A DNA stretch of 33,038 nucleotides, taken from Mariprofundaceae bacterium (GTDB lineage Bacteria > Pseudomonadota > Zetaproteobacteria > Mariprofundales > Mariprofundaceae). This document shows positions 16,701 through 24,153 of the stretch, one piece after another. Position numbers and translations under genes: made by a program. The first letter of the stretch is position 1. Each line of letters starts with the position of its first letter. A model generated the notes under the pieces. The model was not told where the DNA came from. It worked only from the letters and a program-made list of their open reading frames with translations, and did no database searches. The DNA lies in NCBI GenBank assembly GCA_030950835.1, contig JAUZQU010000124.1, positions 1 to 33,038 of the forward strand, written 5' to 3'.

Positions 16701-18560
16701 CTGCCTACGCTCCAACGCTTGAATGCCACCAATGCCAAAAAATTCCCCAAGCGCGCCTACAGCCTTGCCAAGGAGACCAGCTGCCTGACGAGAGGCTTCA
16801 GCCTGCGTAAAGGCTTTCGTCGCCGCAGCCAGGTTTTCAACCTCAGCTTCTAACTCCTCCCGCAGCGACTGTAATGTTTGGGTAAGCTCACGTGCCTTAT
16901 CTTCGAGGACGAGCACGGTCGCTTGACGCAAGGATTCCAAGTTCGAGACATAGCGCTGGATGACACCGATGTTCTCCTCAAGCCTCTCACCCTGCTCCCC
17001 CAGTAACGCTGTTGTCCCTGGAAGGATACGGTTGGCCTCTTCAATCGCAGCATTCAGTTTCTCCTGCTCTTCTTTGCTGCGTCTCTTCGAGGCCGTTGCC
17101 GCCTCCATAACCTGCAGCGCTCGCCGTAACACAGACAATTGCGTCTGCTGGGCTTTTGCCTCGTTCAGCAAGTCCTCAGTCGCATCCCGTGTCACGGCGT
17201 CAAGAAGCTTTAACGCACCGACAAGACCGCCTACCGCCGCAGCAACAAGAGGGAAAAACCGCAATGCAAGACGTAAGACAAAGAGAAGATTCCGAAAGAC
17301 TTCCCCAATGAGAATCCTTCCAGCCTTCGTGAGTAATGTCCACGCCGTTGCAGCCGCCCCAGCACCCTCGGCTACACCCGTCACAGCTTTGGTGTAGGCC
17401 GCCAACGTGTTAAAGCTTGCCTTCATCCCTTCAACAAGAGCCGTGAGCGATGGAATGGCCTTTGATGCTGCGACAAAGTTGATGGCCAACAGGGCAAGCC
17501 TCACGCCGGACAGGATAGATGTAAACTGCACAATCGTTCCGATTATTTGAAGAAGAGGACCACCAAAAAACTGGAGAGACGCAATGAGTGTTGGGAAGCG
17601 AGAAGCCACTTGCGCCACTTGCGTGTCAAGATCGACAAGCGCCTTCGTCAAATCCTCACGGATCGTTAACGTAGCCTGCGCAACGGTCTGGTTATAACTC
17701 TCCCACGCCGCCTGATTTCTCTTGAGCGCTCCAAATAGGTTCTCGTCAAATGCCTGCGCCACCTTCCCAACAGCGAACTCCGTGGATTCCATAATCTTGT
17801 TGTAGACCGCAGCCGTACGAGAACCCTGCTGCATGTTGAGCGCAGCCCGTGTCACATTGATGCCCATGTTGGTCAGGCGGCGTGGAAGACCAACAAAGGC
17901 ATTGTCAATGGCAATGATGACGTCGAGAAAGTCTTGCTTCGCCACAACGGCAAAGTCAGCGGCACGCTCAATGAGCTTATCAATCTGCTCAGCCGTGAGG
18001 CCCGTCGAACGTGACATCTCCAGCATGATCAGCTGTGCTTGCCTGATCTCATCGGCTGAAACACCCGTCACCTGCTGGAGACGACGTGACGCCGTCACAA
18101 GACGCTCAAGAGAAACAGAGGCATCCCCCGTGGCACGCCGGTACGAATCGAGGGCAGCTTGCAAACCAAACTGCGTCTTCTCTAGCTCAATCCCAATACG
18201 CAGATACTCATTGGACGCACGCAAGAGACCGCTGCCAAGCGCTCGGGTGAGCTTACCAACGGCAAACTCCAACGCAGTCACACCCGCGAGGACCGTGCCA
18301 CCAATAATGAGTCCAAACTTTCCAGCCGAGGCAATGGCCCCTCCGAGAGCCACGCCAAGACCCCTGACCGTGGTACCAAGAAGGTTAAACTGCGTCGTTG
18401 AATCCTCAACAGACTTGTTCACCTTCTTGAGCTGCGCATCAACGTTCTCCGTGTCCTTGCCCGTCTCCTTGAGAGCTTGGCGGAGCGCACGTAAGGCAGC
18501 CACGACCTCACGCGGATCGGCATCAAACGAAAACTCTATGCCACCAATCGAAACACCCAC
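13797..18560 (-). CDS. tail tape measure protein
   Basis: 1587 residues, by far the longest coiled-coil protein here. It starts 2 nt after the chaperone extension stop. Hydrophobic segments occur at about 66-105 and 425-455, and a very long Arg/Glu/Gln-rich helical region spans about 460-1390, with the heptad-like EEQxRLxELxxL style expected for coiled coil. The C-terminal end has the motif GGLVRGRRIFGDRVPSLLEPGE, seen in many tape measure proteins. The protein is threaded through the tube, sets tail length and is released into the host during DNA entry. Using the usual rule of about 0.15 nm per residue, the tail would be close to 240 nm. No lytic transglycosylase or peptidase domain is visible. 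Confidence 0.95.
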   Translation of the reverse strand: MGVSIGGIEFSFDADPREVVAALRALRQALKETGKDTENVDAQLKKVNKSVEDSTTQFNLLGTTVRGLGVALGGAIASAGKFGLIIGGTVLAGVTALEFAVGKLTRALGSGLLRASNEYLRIGIELEKTQFGLQAALDSYRRATGDASVSLERLVTASRRLQQVTGVSADEIRQAQLIMLEMSRSTGLTAEQIDKLIERAADFAVVAKQDFLDVIIAIDNAFVGLPRRLTNMGINVTRAALNMQQGSRTAAVYNKIMESTEFAVGKVAQAFDENLFGALKRNQAAWESYNQTVAQATLTIREDLTKALVDLDTQVAQVASRFPTLIASLQFFGGPLLQIIGTIVQFTSILSGVRLALLAINFVAASKAIPSLTALVEGMKASFNTLAAYTKAVTGVAEGAGAAATAWTLLTKAGRILIGEVFRNLLFVLRLALRFFPLVAAAVGGLVGALKLLDAVTRDATEDLLNEAKAQQTQLSVLRRALQVMEAATASKRRSKEEQEKLNAAIEEANRILPGTTALLGEQGERLEENIGVIQRYVSNLESLRQATVLVLEDKARELTQTLQSLREELEAEVENLAAATKAFTQAEASRQAAGLLGKAVGALGEFFGIGGIQALERRQQAINELAQQIAEVERRLSEITALIEGQTDAVKEQADEFAKLNREALQAERRLIVARRELELLRARQSVMEQIAQIHEEINDVSPAIRTLEAVRRQVQALEQQEQRMREIVRLQQASFRAQERLLELQLKEADERTRVEIEEELRKLRDQREAFMVESRAELANLGRLLDAMREQEVSLTQAFRRDVRRAVSDFVAESKAAFTALSQPIQAIVERFRIEFKRAQRENFEETKRLMQEFERAVEPMETALRRQLQDVETRLAETRQRLRVVSDEQTRKALRDQERQLEDSLRTIQTQLEDFEKQRHEFLKAQAQRQEAILTDLGRRTADAIGQEINSSLDRIVRLSVDASSRIVQATQETVDRLRELRSQDIEDEARAMEEIVRIQEEGKSRAIRILHEARQQALQALEQLRRGFEAQSKLAVQTELSTVQGAVRGQEEVPGRVFVSKEQVSRAEERLRDLDAVIRQIQLSLGGISEASADAMRLLDAQSSRVERRLREVAENMDRVRERLAEADRLSIEQIAALPKMFAQSSRSAIDELTRFSQQLQERVEFLGELIERRARSVERVRARQASIAEEIARKEREIQQVGEGDLERKKALQEELLTLQSRFASAIEEEAQLVSGLTEAHQAVLSISERRLAVEDRIKALTKETADIQRQAESEIATRRVQVAEERLRRLEEEGASREDRLKARLEFLKAEEKQLELEGGESELTREQRKRVRAEIEKTRAALKGGVLFDFFDELERFSDQTVTTFGLMRTLADETARQMQQSFAQFFFDVFEGRVTSMKDFFRSVMRSIEVIAAQTAASLVTKGIFKLLASFGASIIGGMFGGGEGGSEASATEGNANADITGSSLSLPEGEFFQRGGLVRGRRIFGDRVPSLLEPGEFVMKRKAVEKFGLKTMEEINDGRQPVPVAVGTERDKKGVTIVNLSDPDEIRRFLAQNPDAVVNIVSRDVKMNGQMRRVLMR

Positions 18561-18562
18561 CG

Positions 18563-19338
18563 CTACACCTTCTTGAGTGTTGATGGATCGATATTAAAAT
18601 GCTTCAGCGCCTCTTGAATCGACATCTCGCGTACCTTCTTCGGAGGACGCTTAGGCCTGGGAGGAAATGCCTCATGCATCTCCCCGCTCGGTGATGACTC
18701 CTTTGCTTTCTCCTCGAGATACTCCGCCAGCTCAGCCGCCGCCCCAGACATCAAGATGATTTGTCCGAGGGTGTGTCGCTCTGTAAGCTCGACAAGAGAG
18801 ACGTGCCAGCGCTGGCACGTAGACTCAAGAGCGAGCGCGAGACTCGTCCCTGCACGAGACTCATCATCCTTCTGAGCGCGATAACGCTTCCGCGCAAGGG
18901 CAGCAGCAAAAAATCGTGTTCACCATTTACTACGACTTGACCGCCACAGAGCGAAAGACATTCATCTAACGTAGCATGCTCGTCAACCCACTCAGCATCG
19001 TATTGCGTATCATCACCGTCGAGCTTGGCGTAATAATTCAATAAAAAAACCGCGCCCTGCCGAGCAATTTCGGCAAAATCATCTTGGGTCGCGGTTTCAT
19101 TCGGAGAAAGCTGTTTTGCATCAATCCTCTTGACCATGGGTGTGAGAACGTTCGCCAAACGCTTGGCAGGACCCATGGGAAGAGGACGGAGGGTAATCGT
19201 CTTGCCACCAACCGTGACTTGACGCCCTCCGTCTATCTGAGGAAACAGAATACGTTCCTCAAGCTGTCGAAGCTCCTCGTCAGAGAGGCCTTCAACAGCC
19301 TTGTCAAATTCAAGGTCGTTTAAGGCATCGTCAGGCAT
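18563..19338 (-). CDS. tail assembly chaperone long form (gpGT-like), made by -1 frameshift
   Basis: Predicted product of 258 residues: codons 1-144 of the short chaperone (19338-18907), then a one-base slip back at TTTTTTG and 114 codons to the stop at 18563. The -1 frame is open through the whole join. It reads into a 63-residue frame (18754-18563) that begins with TTG-ATG and has no ribosome binding site of its own. The added part is mostly helical and basic, with a QRWHVSLVELTERHTLGQI segment, a Glu/Lys-rich helix and a Pro/Lys linker, a good match in kind to gpT-type extensions. In lambda and most long-tailed phages the long form binds both tube subunits and tape measure and is absent from the virion. 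The position, between tube protein and tape measure, is exactly right. Confidence 0.85.
18751..19338 (-). CDS. tail assembly chaperone short form (gpG-like)
   Basis: 195 residues read without frameshifting. The N-terminal part is acidic and helical (residues 3-35), followed by a small beta segment with GGKTITLRPLPMGP near 44-57 and a helical core. The last 50 residues, after the slippery site at codons 142-144, are Ser/Leu/Arg-rich and low in complexity, as is common for the unslipped tail of gpG. ATG at 19338 has the strong site GGGGAGGAG, part of which can pair in a hairpin. The short form is expected in excess over the long form. Both forms hold the tape measure and recruit tube subunits during tail assembly. 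Confidence 0.88.
   Translation of the reverse strand: MPDDALNDLEFDKAVEGLSDEELRQLEERILFPQIDGGRQVTVGGKTITLRPLPMGPAKRLANVLTPMVKRIDAKQLSPNETATQDDFAEIARQGAVFLLNYYAKLDGDDTQYDAEWVDEHATLDECLSLCGGQVVVNGEHDFLLLPLRGSVIALRRMMSLVQGRVSRSLLSLRASAGTSLLSSLQSDTPSDKSS
18801..18820. repeat. 20-bp perfect palindrome
   Basis: ACGTGCCAGCGCTGGCACGT reads the same on both strands. As RNA it can form an 8-bp stem with a GCGC loop. It lies inside the -1 frame portion of the chaperone gene, 87 nt past the slippery site, which is further than normal frameshift stimulators. It may be a long-range stimulator, a protein binding site, or coding chance. Confidence 0.7.
18907..18913 (-). other. -1 ribosomal frameshift site TTTTTTG
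   Basis: The mRNA reads GAT TTT TTG in the short chaperone frame, that is T-TTT-TTG, a canonical X-XXY-YYZ slippery heptamer. Slipping back one base at both tRNAs keeps most pairing and enters the open frame that ends at 18563. Position, direction (-1) and gene context all match the tail chaperone frameshift of long-tailed phages. Confidence 0.88.
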
Positions 19339-19342
19339 TATG

Positions 19343-19359
19343 CTCCTCCCCTTATGGGG
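19343..19359 (-). promoter_or_regulatory. hairpin overlapping the chaperone ribosome binding site
   Basis: In the 39-nt gap between the tube protein and the chaperone, the mRNA reads CCCC-ATAA-GGGG (19359-19348). The GGGG is the first half of the GGGGAGGAG ribosome binding site (19351-19343) for the ATG at 19338. The hairpin could lower chaperone translation relative to the abundant tube protein. The stem is short, 4 GC pairs. Confidence 0.45.
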
Positions 19360-19377
19360 TAGAGTGAGACGCTGCGA

Positions 19378-20211
19378 TTACACGGGCTGGAAGAGATACC
19401 GCTCACCGAGTACTAACTCGTTGGCCCATGTCGAGCTTGTCAATCCAAAGACGTTAAAGGCAAACGGAATCTTCGTATTTTCCGATACGCGGATATTCTC
19501 GACAAACTCCGCAGCAGCTTGAACCTTGTCAAACCGATGCACGAGCTGGAAGCCGTCGATAAAGTCGGCCACACCCAGCAATGTGTACGCCGGTAGGGCC
19601 GTCGTCCCGAACGGGATGAAGTTGGCAACAGGCTTCCCAACAAAGTCATCAACAACAGGAGCTGGGTTAAACCCTTGTCCTGCAAAGTGCACCTCAAGCC
19701 CGTTAATAGACGAGATAATCGCATAATTCTGCGACGTGTCCCACGCTGGAGTTGACGATGCCAACACAATCTCATCCCCAACGTACCAGGCATTTGCCGG
19801 CGAGTTGGCCAGCGAGATGACAGTTGCTGTTGGCGCGGTTGGCGTCGAGACAACCGTCAGGTTCGCAGGCGCGAGATACTTCGCCGCATTACTCGGGACA
19901 GACCCCAGAGCATTGATCACTGCACGGGTATCACGTGTTTGAATATTAAACGTGACCCGTGCCGCAAGAGACACCGTCGCTTGGAACTGCAAAACGCGCG
20001 GGATGCCCGTCTGCAATTCAAAGATGCCCTTGCTAACCGTGATGGTTGGCGTTTCCTCGTCCACAGGGCCGAGGTCACGAAATCCAGCCGGAGGATTTGA
20101 AATATCCACCCGAGCTGGAGTCCACGACGTGCCAAAATCGGCGATCAAAAACCGCTCAATGGCCAATGACACGTCACGAACGGTAATAGGGTTTGCATAG
20201 GTGACACCCAT
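19378..20211 (-). CDS. major tail (tube) protein
   Basis: 277 residues, beta-rich and free of membrane segments or catalytic motifs. ATG at 20211 follows AAGGAGGAAACGT. It is placed between the tail terminator and the chaperone pair, the fixed position of the tube subunit. The N-terminal part (1-95) has DVSLAIERFLIADFG near 14-28 and VSKGIFELQTGIPRVLQFQ near 59-77. A middle Ala/Thr/Pro-rich insertion (105-150) resembles an added surface domain. The C-terminal part has a beta pattern, FNVFGLTSSTWANELVLGERY near 251-271. Hexamers of this protein stack to form the tail tube. The family name is uncertain because tube proteins diverge quickly, but context is strong. Confidence 0.85.
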   Translation of the reverse strand: MGVTYANPITVRDVSLAIERFLIADFGTSWTPARVDISNPPAGFRDLGPVDEETPTITVSKGIFELQTGIPRVLQFQATVSLAARVTFNIQTRDTRAVINALGSVPSNAAKYLAPANLTVVSTPTAPTATVISLANSPANAWYVGDEIVLASSTPAWDTSQNYAIISSINGLEVHFAGQGFNPAPVVDDFVGKPVANFIPFGTTALPAYTLLGVADFIDGFQLVHRFDKVQAAAEFVENIRVSENTKIPFAFNVFGLTSSTWANELVLGERYLFQPV

Positions 20212-20222
20212 ACGTTTCCTCC

Positions 20223-20624
20223 TTACGATGTTTCACGCAAGAGCGTTGTCGTAAAGTTCAGCGAAAATACCACACGATTGTTGGCGTCACGGAAATGGAC
20301 GCCAGGTTCGTGATCTCCAAAAATCCGTCCTGGATTGTTCGCCAGGACGTTTGCCTGATTATCCAACGCTGAGAAGACCTTCTCAGCTTTCTGCATCCCT
20401 GACGTAATGCTATCAGCCCTGATCAGAACCTGAAACTGCACACGCTTAATGGCATTGAGGTCAGCAGCCAATCGAGGACCACCTGTTGGGATCACCGCAA
20501 CAGCCTCTGTTGGCTGATGGGGAAGCTGATACAAGAACACGTCAACGCCAAGCGTCCCTATTCCAGAGGTTTGGAGATGCGTGCCTACGTCATTCAGGAC
20601 TGAATCAGTCAGTTGCACCGTCAC
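20223..20624 (-). CDS. tail terminator protein
   Basis: 133 residues from GTG at 20624, which overlaps the previous stop (GTGA) and has GAGG upstream. It has an N-terminal helix (LNDVGTHLQTSGIGTLGVDVFL, about 9-30), a PTEAVAVIPTGGPRL segment near 38-52 and a central strand-rich part (VQFQVLIRADS). This is the alpha/beta pattern of minor capsid or tail terminator proteins of the SPP1 gp17 / lambda gpU fold, which form a hexameric ring that stops tube growth and joins the tail to the head. Its place just before the tube protein supports this. Confidence 0.8.
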   Translation of the reverse strand: MTVQLTDSVLNDVGTHLQTSGIGTLGVDVFLYQLPHQPTEAVAVIPTGGPRLAADLNAIKRVQFQVLIRADSITSGMQKAEKVFSALDNQANVLANNPGRIFGDHEPGVHFRDANNRVVFSLNFTTTLLRETS

Positions 20625-20824
20625 GAGACAGCCTCGACATCAATGTCCATACGGACGACCATGATTTCCCTCAAGTCATGAGGTTTATGCGTCTGCTGTG
20701 TGACAGCATGCACAATGTTGCCGTTCTCAAACTTCAAGACCAACGTCCCGTAAAAGCCAGCCTTAGCCAACTTTACGAGAAGCCGGTCGTAAATGATCTG
20801 ACACTGCTTCTCAGGCGTCAGCAT
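20621..20824 (-). CDS. small unknown protein, DUF2292/YezD-like pattern
   Basis: 67 residues. ATG at 20824 lies 14 nt inside the end of the glycosyltransferase gene, and the stop overlaps the GTG of the tail terminator, so the three genes are probably co-translated. The protein has an N-terminal helix (YDRLLVKLAKAG) followed by a hairpin (GTLVLKFENGNIVHAV). This resembles the helix plus G-x-V/L-x-V/I-x-x-x-x-G-x-V-V pattern of DUF2292/YezD proteins, a family of unknown function. The match is by eye only. Small proteins of this sort also occur next to neck genes in some phages. Confidence 0.65.
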   Translation of the reverse strand: MLTPEKQCQIIYDRLLVKLAKAGFYGTLVLKFENGNIVHAVTQQTHKPHDLREIMVVRMDIDVEAVS

Positions 20825-23800
20825 ACAAAACCAACTCTTTCACCCGATCCCACCAGGCCTCCCGCACAGTGTCAGGAAAGGCATACGCTTCAGGAACGCG
20901 CGTATATGCCACTCGTAAATGTTCCTCGGCACGTTTGACCTGCCGATTAAGATACCGATTGAGATCCTCAATGTCCCGAAACCATAAACGCTCAGATTTA
21001 TGCGACTCTGTGACCTGCCCAAGGCCAATAGCCATGGAGGCGTCAAGAACAAGAGGAATGTGCGTTCCCCCGTGAGGGATCATACCTGCTTTTGCGAGAA
21101 ACATCAGCGCCGACTGGTACACTTTCCAAGCATGCGTAAAATAGGGAAAATCATCCCTCCACATCTGATGCTCATGGTACAGTCGCACAATCTCCTGGAG
21201 ATGCAAGATATCGTCGTCAGTTAGCACCTTCCCTTGATCCACGGACCACTTGACAAGGTTTAAGTGGTCTCTGATGAGCAACACCCACGCGAGCTTACGC
21301 TCAGGATGCTGCTTGAGGTCCTTGATGAGCAGTTCCATATTCCGCGTCTTTATCTTCCACCTGCGGTCTGCCTCGGTGAGGTACCCGTAATGGGCTAACA
21401 TCGTGTCGGGTAACACCAGCGCAGGAACAACAGGCTGATCGTAGGTGCCTTCAGGACCGCTCTCGACATGCTCATGAATGACACCAACAAAACGGTATGA
21501 GGGACGACGCCGAAATATCCGCACGGGGACATCCTCATGATGCTCAGCATCAAGCGTGAGATGCCGCTGGCGGAGGACAAACCCCTCATAGAGAGAATCA
21601 TGCATGAGATACTTGTGCATGCCCCGCCCGTTGACAAGAACTTCATCGGCGTCGAGCCACAAGATCCAATCACCCGTTGCATGACGGATTGAGGCATTCC
21701 TCGCTGCTGCAAAGTCATGCGGCCATTCCCCTTGCGTGATGATCAGCGTCGGAGGTTGATAGACATGCGGTATGACCTTCTGGGCGATGGCCAGCGTGTC
21801 ATCCGTTGATCCCGTATCGTGAATGATGATCTCGTCAACATACGGAACCACACTCTTCAAGCACCTGGAGATGTTATCCGCCTCATCCTTCACGATCATG
21901 CAGCATGAAACACGTTGGTACGGGAGGGTGGTCTTAACCTTATGCTCAAGATCAATGGATCCAAACCCTGTCTTCTTTGGATTCGCTCTCCAGCAAATGA
22001 ACCAATGACCAACAATCTCTCCACGCGACGTGATCGTCCAAAACCCTGCATCGGAGAATACCTCGTCCTTTTCTCCGAAGATCTGCTGAATATCACGGAT
22101 AGTAAAGTGGTGAATATGCTGCGGAAGATGCTCTGCTCCCTCCTCATGTCTCCACGCAATGCTTTCCATCGGGCCAATAGGCATGGTCACGGCAACAAGC
22201 CCGCCAGGCTTGGCACAAAGCTCAATTGCGGAGAGGAACTCCGTCACGTGCTCAATATGCTCAAGAATCTCACCTGCCACAACAACATCGTACCGATGAA
22301 TGTGCTCCGTCCCTACACAAAGGTCACGCCACGACAACGTCTCGAAACGAAGATGCGATGGCGTCTTGGCGTGCGAAGCACTAAATTGCATGGCCTCTTT
22401 GATGACGCGATCCCCAACATCTACGCCAACGCCGTGCATGGGCGGCCATCGTGTATTCACATACGTGAGGAAGTCACCGTTGTGGCATCCCACATCAAGC
22501 CAGCTCCCAGAAACATGCCCACCGAAACGCTCAATGTGATCAGCCAACTTGACAAAACGCCACCGGTGATCCCAGTTGTCATGACACGCTGTGCTGCTCT
22601 CCACAAGATGAAACTGATCCGTCTTCCTCACCGAAACATCAATCAGTTGCTGCGCACGCTTCTCCCACTCATCAAGACCATGAAGCTTCGCCCAGTCTCT
22701 GACGGCCACAATGTCAGAGTGATAGATCAAATTCTCAAGAATGCGATCCCTCTTCTCGGCATACCGCTTCTCAAAGAGCTGTGTGAGCACACACTCCCAT
22801 TCCGCTGCAATATCATCCCAATACCGCTTGCGTTGAGCAGTCATTTCGACGCACTGGTGACGAAGGTCAAAGCTTCTGCCTCGCGCCTCGACAAGATCAA
22901 CGACAGCCTTGACAAAATCATCTTGATATCGTTGAGATGCGGCATCTCCCTCAATGAGAATACCAGCCTGCCCGACGGTTTCAGGAAGCGCAAAGTCTTT
23001 TGTCGTGATGGGAATGGCTCCGCAATGCTGAGCCTCCATGACGGAAATGCAGGAAATCTCAGCAAATTGCGTGGGATAGAGCCAAGCTTGCGCCCGACGC
23101 ATCTCCTCATAGAGGCGAGCCTTCGGTAGGTTTCCGAGAAACGTGACGTCAAGATCAGACGACGTCCGCGCTAACTCCTCGGCGGCTTCGATCTCATAGG
23201 AAACATGACGTGCCAGCGGAAGATCCTTTGAGAAGGTGTACCACGCAAGGCCAAGGCGGGCTTGCGGAATGCGCTTCTTGATCTGCGGCCAGATCCTTGT
23301 CAGCAAGATCTTCACGCCCCTCTCAGGACGCGAAGTATAGAGAAAATAATAGGGATCGCGCGGAGCACGCGGATCAGCAGGATCGCCGATCAGCTCACGA
23401 TCAATGCCATTCCTTGTAATGATCACGTGCTTGAGAAAGGCATCGCGTGAGTGAGCTGGAGCCTCTCTCTCATAGACGTAGAGATGAAATTGAGACAAGA
23501 ATAAGTAGGCATCTGTCTGCCAGAGATGTTCCTCCCACGACCCAAATCCTGATGGAAGGACATCGTGATTCCACAGCCAAATCATCTTTGCCCGTGTCTT
23601 CTTCGAGGCAAACACGGGATTTCTCACAATAACCAACAAGTCAAAGTCATAGACGGGACTGACATCATCAAACGTGCTGACGGGCAAGTATTCAACCCCG
23701 TAACGATCAAACGAAGCCTCGTCAACGGGGCAAAAGACCTTCACGCTATGCCCGCGACGTGCAAGCGCACGCGAAAGGCAGACAACAGCCGTCTCAGATC

Positions 23801-23879
23801 CACCCAAGCTTTCCTTCTCAACAGAATCAGCACGAATCGGTAATCCAGTCCCAACTAAAAATGCACAGGCGTATCTCAT
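20811..23879 (-). CDS. GT4 glycosyltransferase - methyltransferase - GT2 glycosyltransferase fusion
   Basis: 1022 residues in three enzyme domains. Residues 1-370 are a GT-B glycosyltransferase of family 4: LGGSET at 25-30, NGID near 157-160 and the EISCISVMEAQHCGAIPI donor-site region at 274-291. Residues about 430-625 are a class I SAM methyltransferase: motif I LDVGCHNGDF (461-470), acidic VGVDV (484-488) and VVVAGEILEHIEH (532-544). Residues about 655-1022 are a GT-A family 2 transferase: CCMIVKDEADNI (659-670), HDTGSTDDT (687-695), AAARNASIRHATGDWILWL then the metal-binding DAD at 743-745. ATG at 23879 has GGAGGG upstream. All three domains have intact key motifs, so the enzyme should add two sugars and a methyl group. 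It lies between neck genes and the tail terminator, which suggests modification of virion proteins rather than DNA or host wall. Target and sugars are unknown. Confidence 0.93.
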   Translation of the reverse strand: MRYACAFLVGTGLPIRADSVEKESLGGSETAVVCLSRALARRGHSVKVFCPVDEASFDRYGVEYLPVSTFDDVSPVYDFDLLVIVRNPVFASKKTRAKMIWLWNHDVLPSGFGSWEEHLWQTDAYLFLSQFHLYVYEREAPAHSRDAFLKHVIITRNGIDRELIGDPADPRAPRDPYYFLYTSRPERGVKILLTRIWPQIKKRIPQARLGLAWYTFSKDLPLARHVSYEIEAAEELARTSSDLDVTFLGNLPKARLYEEMRRAQAWLYPTQFAEISCISVMEAQHCGAIPITTKDFALPETVGQAGILIEGDAASQRYQDDFVKAVVDLVEARGRSFDLRHQCVEMTAQRKRYWDDIAAEWECVLTQLFEKRYAEKRDRILENLIYHSDIVAVRDWAKLHGLDEWEKRAQQLIDVSVRKTDQFHLVESSTACHDNWDHRWRFVKLADHIERFGGHVSGSWLDVGCHNGDFLTYVNTRWPPMHGVGVDVGDRVIKEAMQFSASHAKTPSHLRFETLSWRDLCVGTEHIHRYDVVVAGEILEHIEHVTEFLSAIELCAKPGGLVAVTMPIGPMESIAWRHEEGAEHLPQHIHHFTIRDIQQIFGEKDEVFSDAGFWTITSRGEIVGHWFICWRANPKKTGFGSIDLEHKVKTTLPYQRVSCCMIVKDEADNISRCLKSVVPYVDEIIIHDTGSTDDTLAIAQKVIPHVYQPPTLIITQGEWPHDFAAARNASIRHATGDWILWLDADEVLVNGRGMHKYLMHDSLYEGFVLRQRHLTLDAEHHEDVPVRIFRRRPSYRFVGVIHEHVESGPEGTYDQPVVPALVLPDTMLAHYGYLTEADRRWKIKTRNMELLIKDLKQHPERKLAWVLLIRDHLNLVKWSVDQGKVLTDDDILHLQEIVRLYHEHQMWRDDFPYFTHAWKVYQSALMFLAKAGMIPHGGTHIPLVLDASMAIGLGQVTESHKSERLWFRDIEDLNRYLNRQVKRAEEHLRVAYTRVPEAYAFPDTVREAWWDRVKELVLYADA

Positions 23880-23903
23880 CCGTCCAACCCTCCATTCCGT
23901 ATG

Positions 23904-24140
23904 TTAGAATCCAAAAATCCTCTTCGCAGCACGAAATCCTCGCTTCCCAAGTCTCTTGATCACTTCACGATTATGGTGGCGTATCACGGCAGCACGGGCT
24001 GCCGCGCGGGACCGAAACGTTCTCACCACACCACGCTTTGGCCCCCCGATCCTGACCCGATACAGGCCTCGTATCCGTCGGATACGTGACAAATCGCGGA
24101 AACGAGCCCGCACCGTGGCCAGACCTGTACGAACAAACAA
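23904..24140 (-). CDS. small basic protein, start uncertain
   Basis: The frame is open from about 24329 to the stop at 23904, but the part above 24154 overlaps the neck gene. I place the start at TTG 24140 (78 residues); TTG at 24185 or a longer overlap are alternatives, and no start has a good ribosome binding site. The product is rich in Arg and Lys, with IRGLYRVRIGGPKRGVVRTF and a basic helix at the C-terminus (REVIKRLGKRGFRAAKR). It could be a DNA-binding neck or virion protein. Another reading is that it extends the neck protein by a +1 frameshift, since both frames are open through the overlap. The 250 nt below 24154 would otherwise be an unusual gap in a compact genome. Confidence 0.5.
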   Translation of the reverse strand: MFVRTGLATVRARFRDLSRIRRIRGLYRVRIGGPKRGVVRTFRSRAAARAAVIRHHNREVIKRLGKRGFRAAKRIFGF

Positions 24141-24153
24141 CCGCTCGGCACGT

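Noticed and set aside
17833..18576. Plus-strand open frame of 247 codons
   Set aside because: Antisense to the tape measure N-terminus; composition is typical of a reversed helical Arg/Ala-rich gene.
18563..18754. Separate 63-residue gene before the tape measure
   Set aside because: No ribosome binding site, and the frame is open upstream to the TTTTTTG site; it is better explained as the end of the frameshifted chaperone.
21915..23129. Long open frame of 404 codons on the plus strand
   Set aside because: It is antisense to the glycosyltransferase fusion, whose conserved motifs are continuous; the plus-strand product has no recognisable domain and no ribosome binding site.
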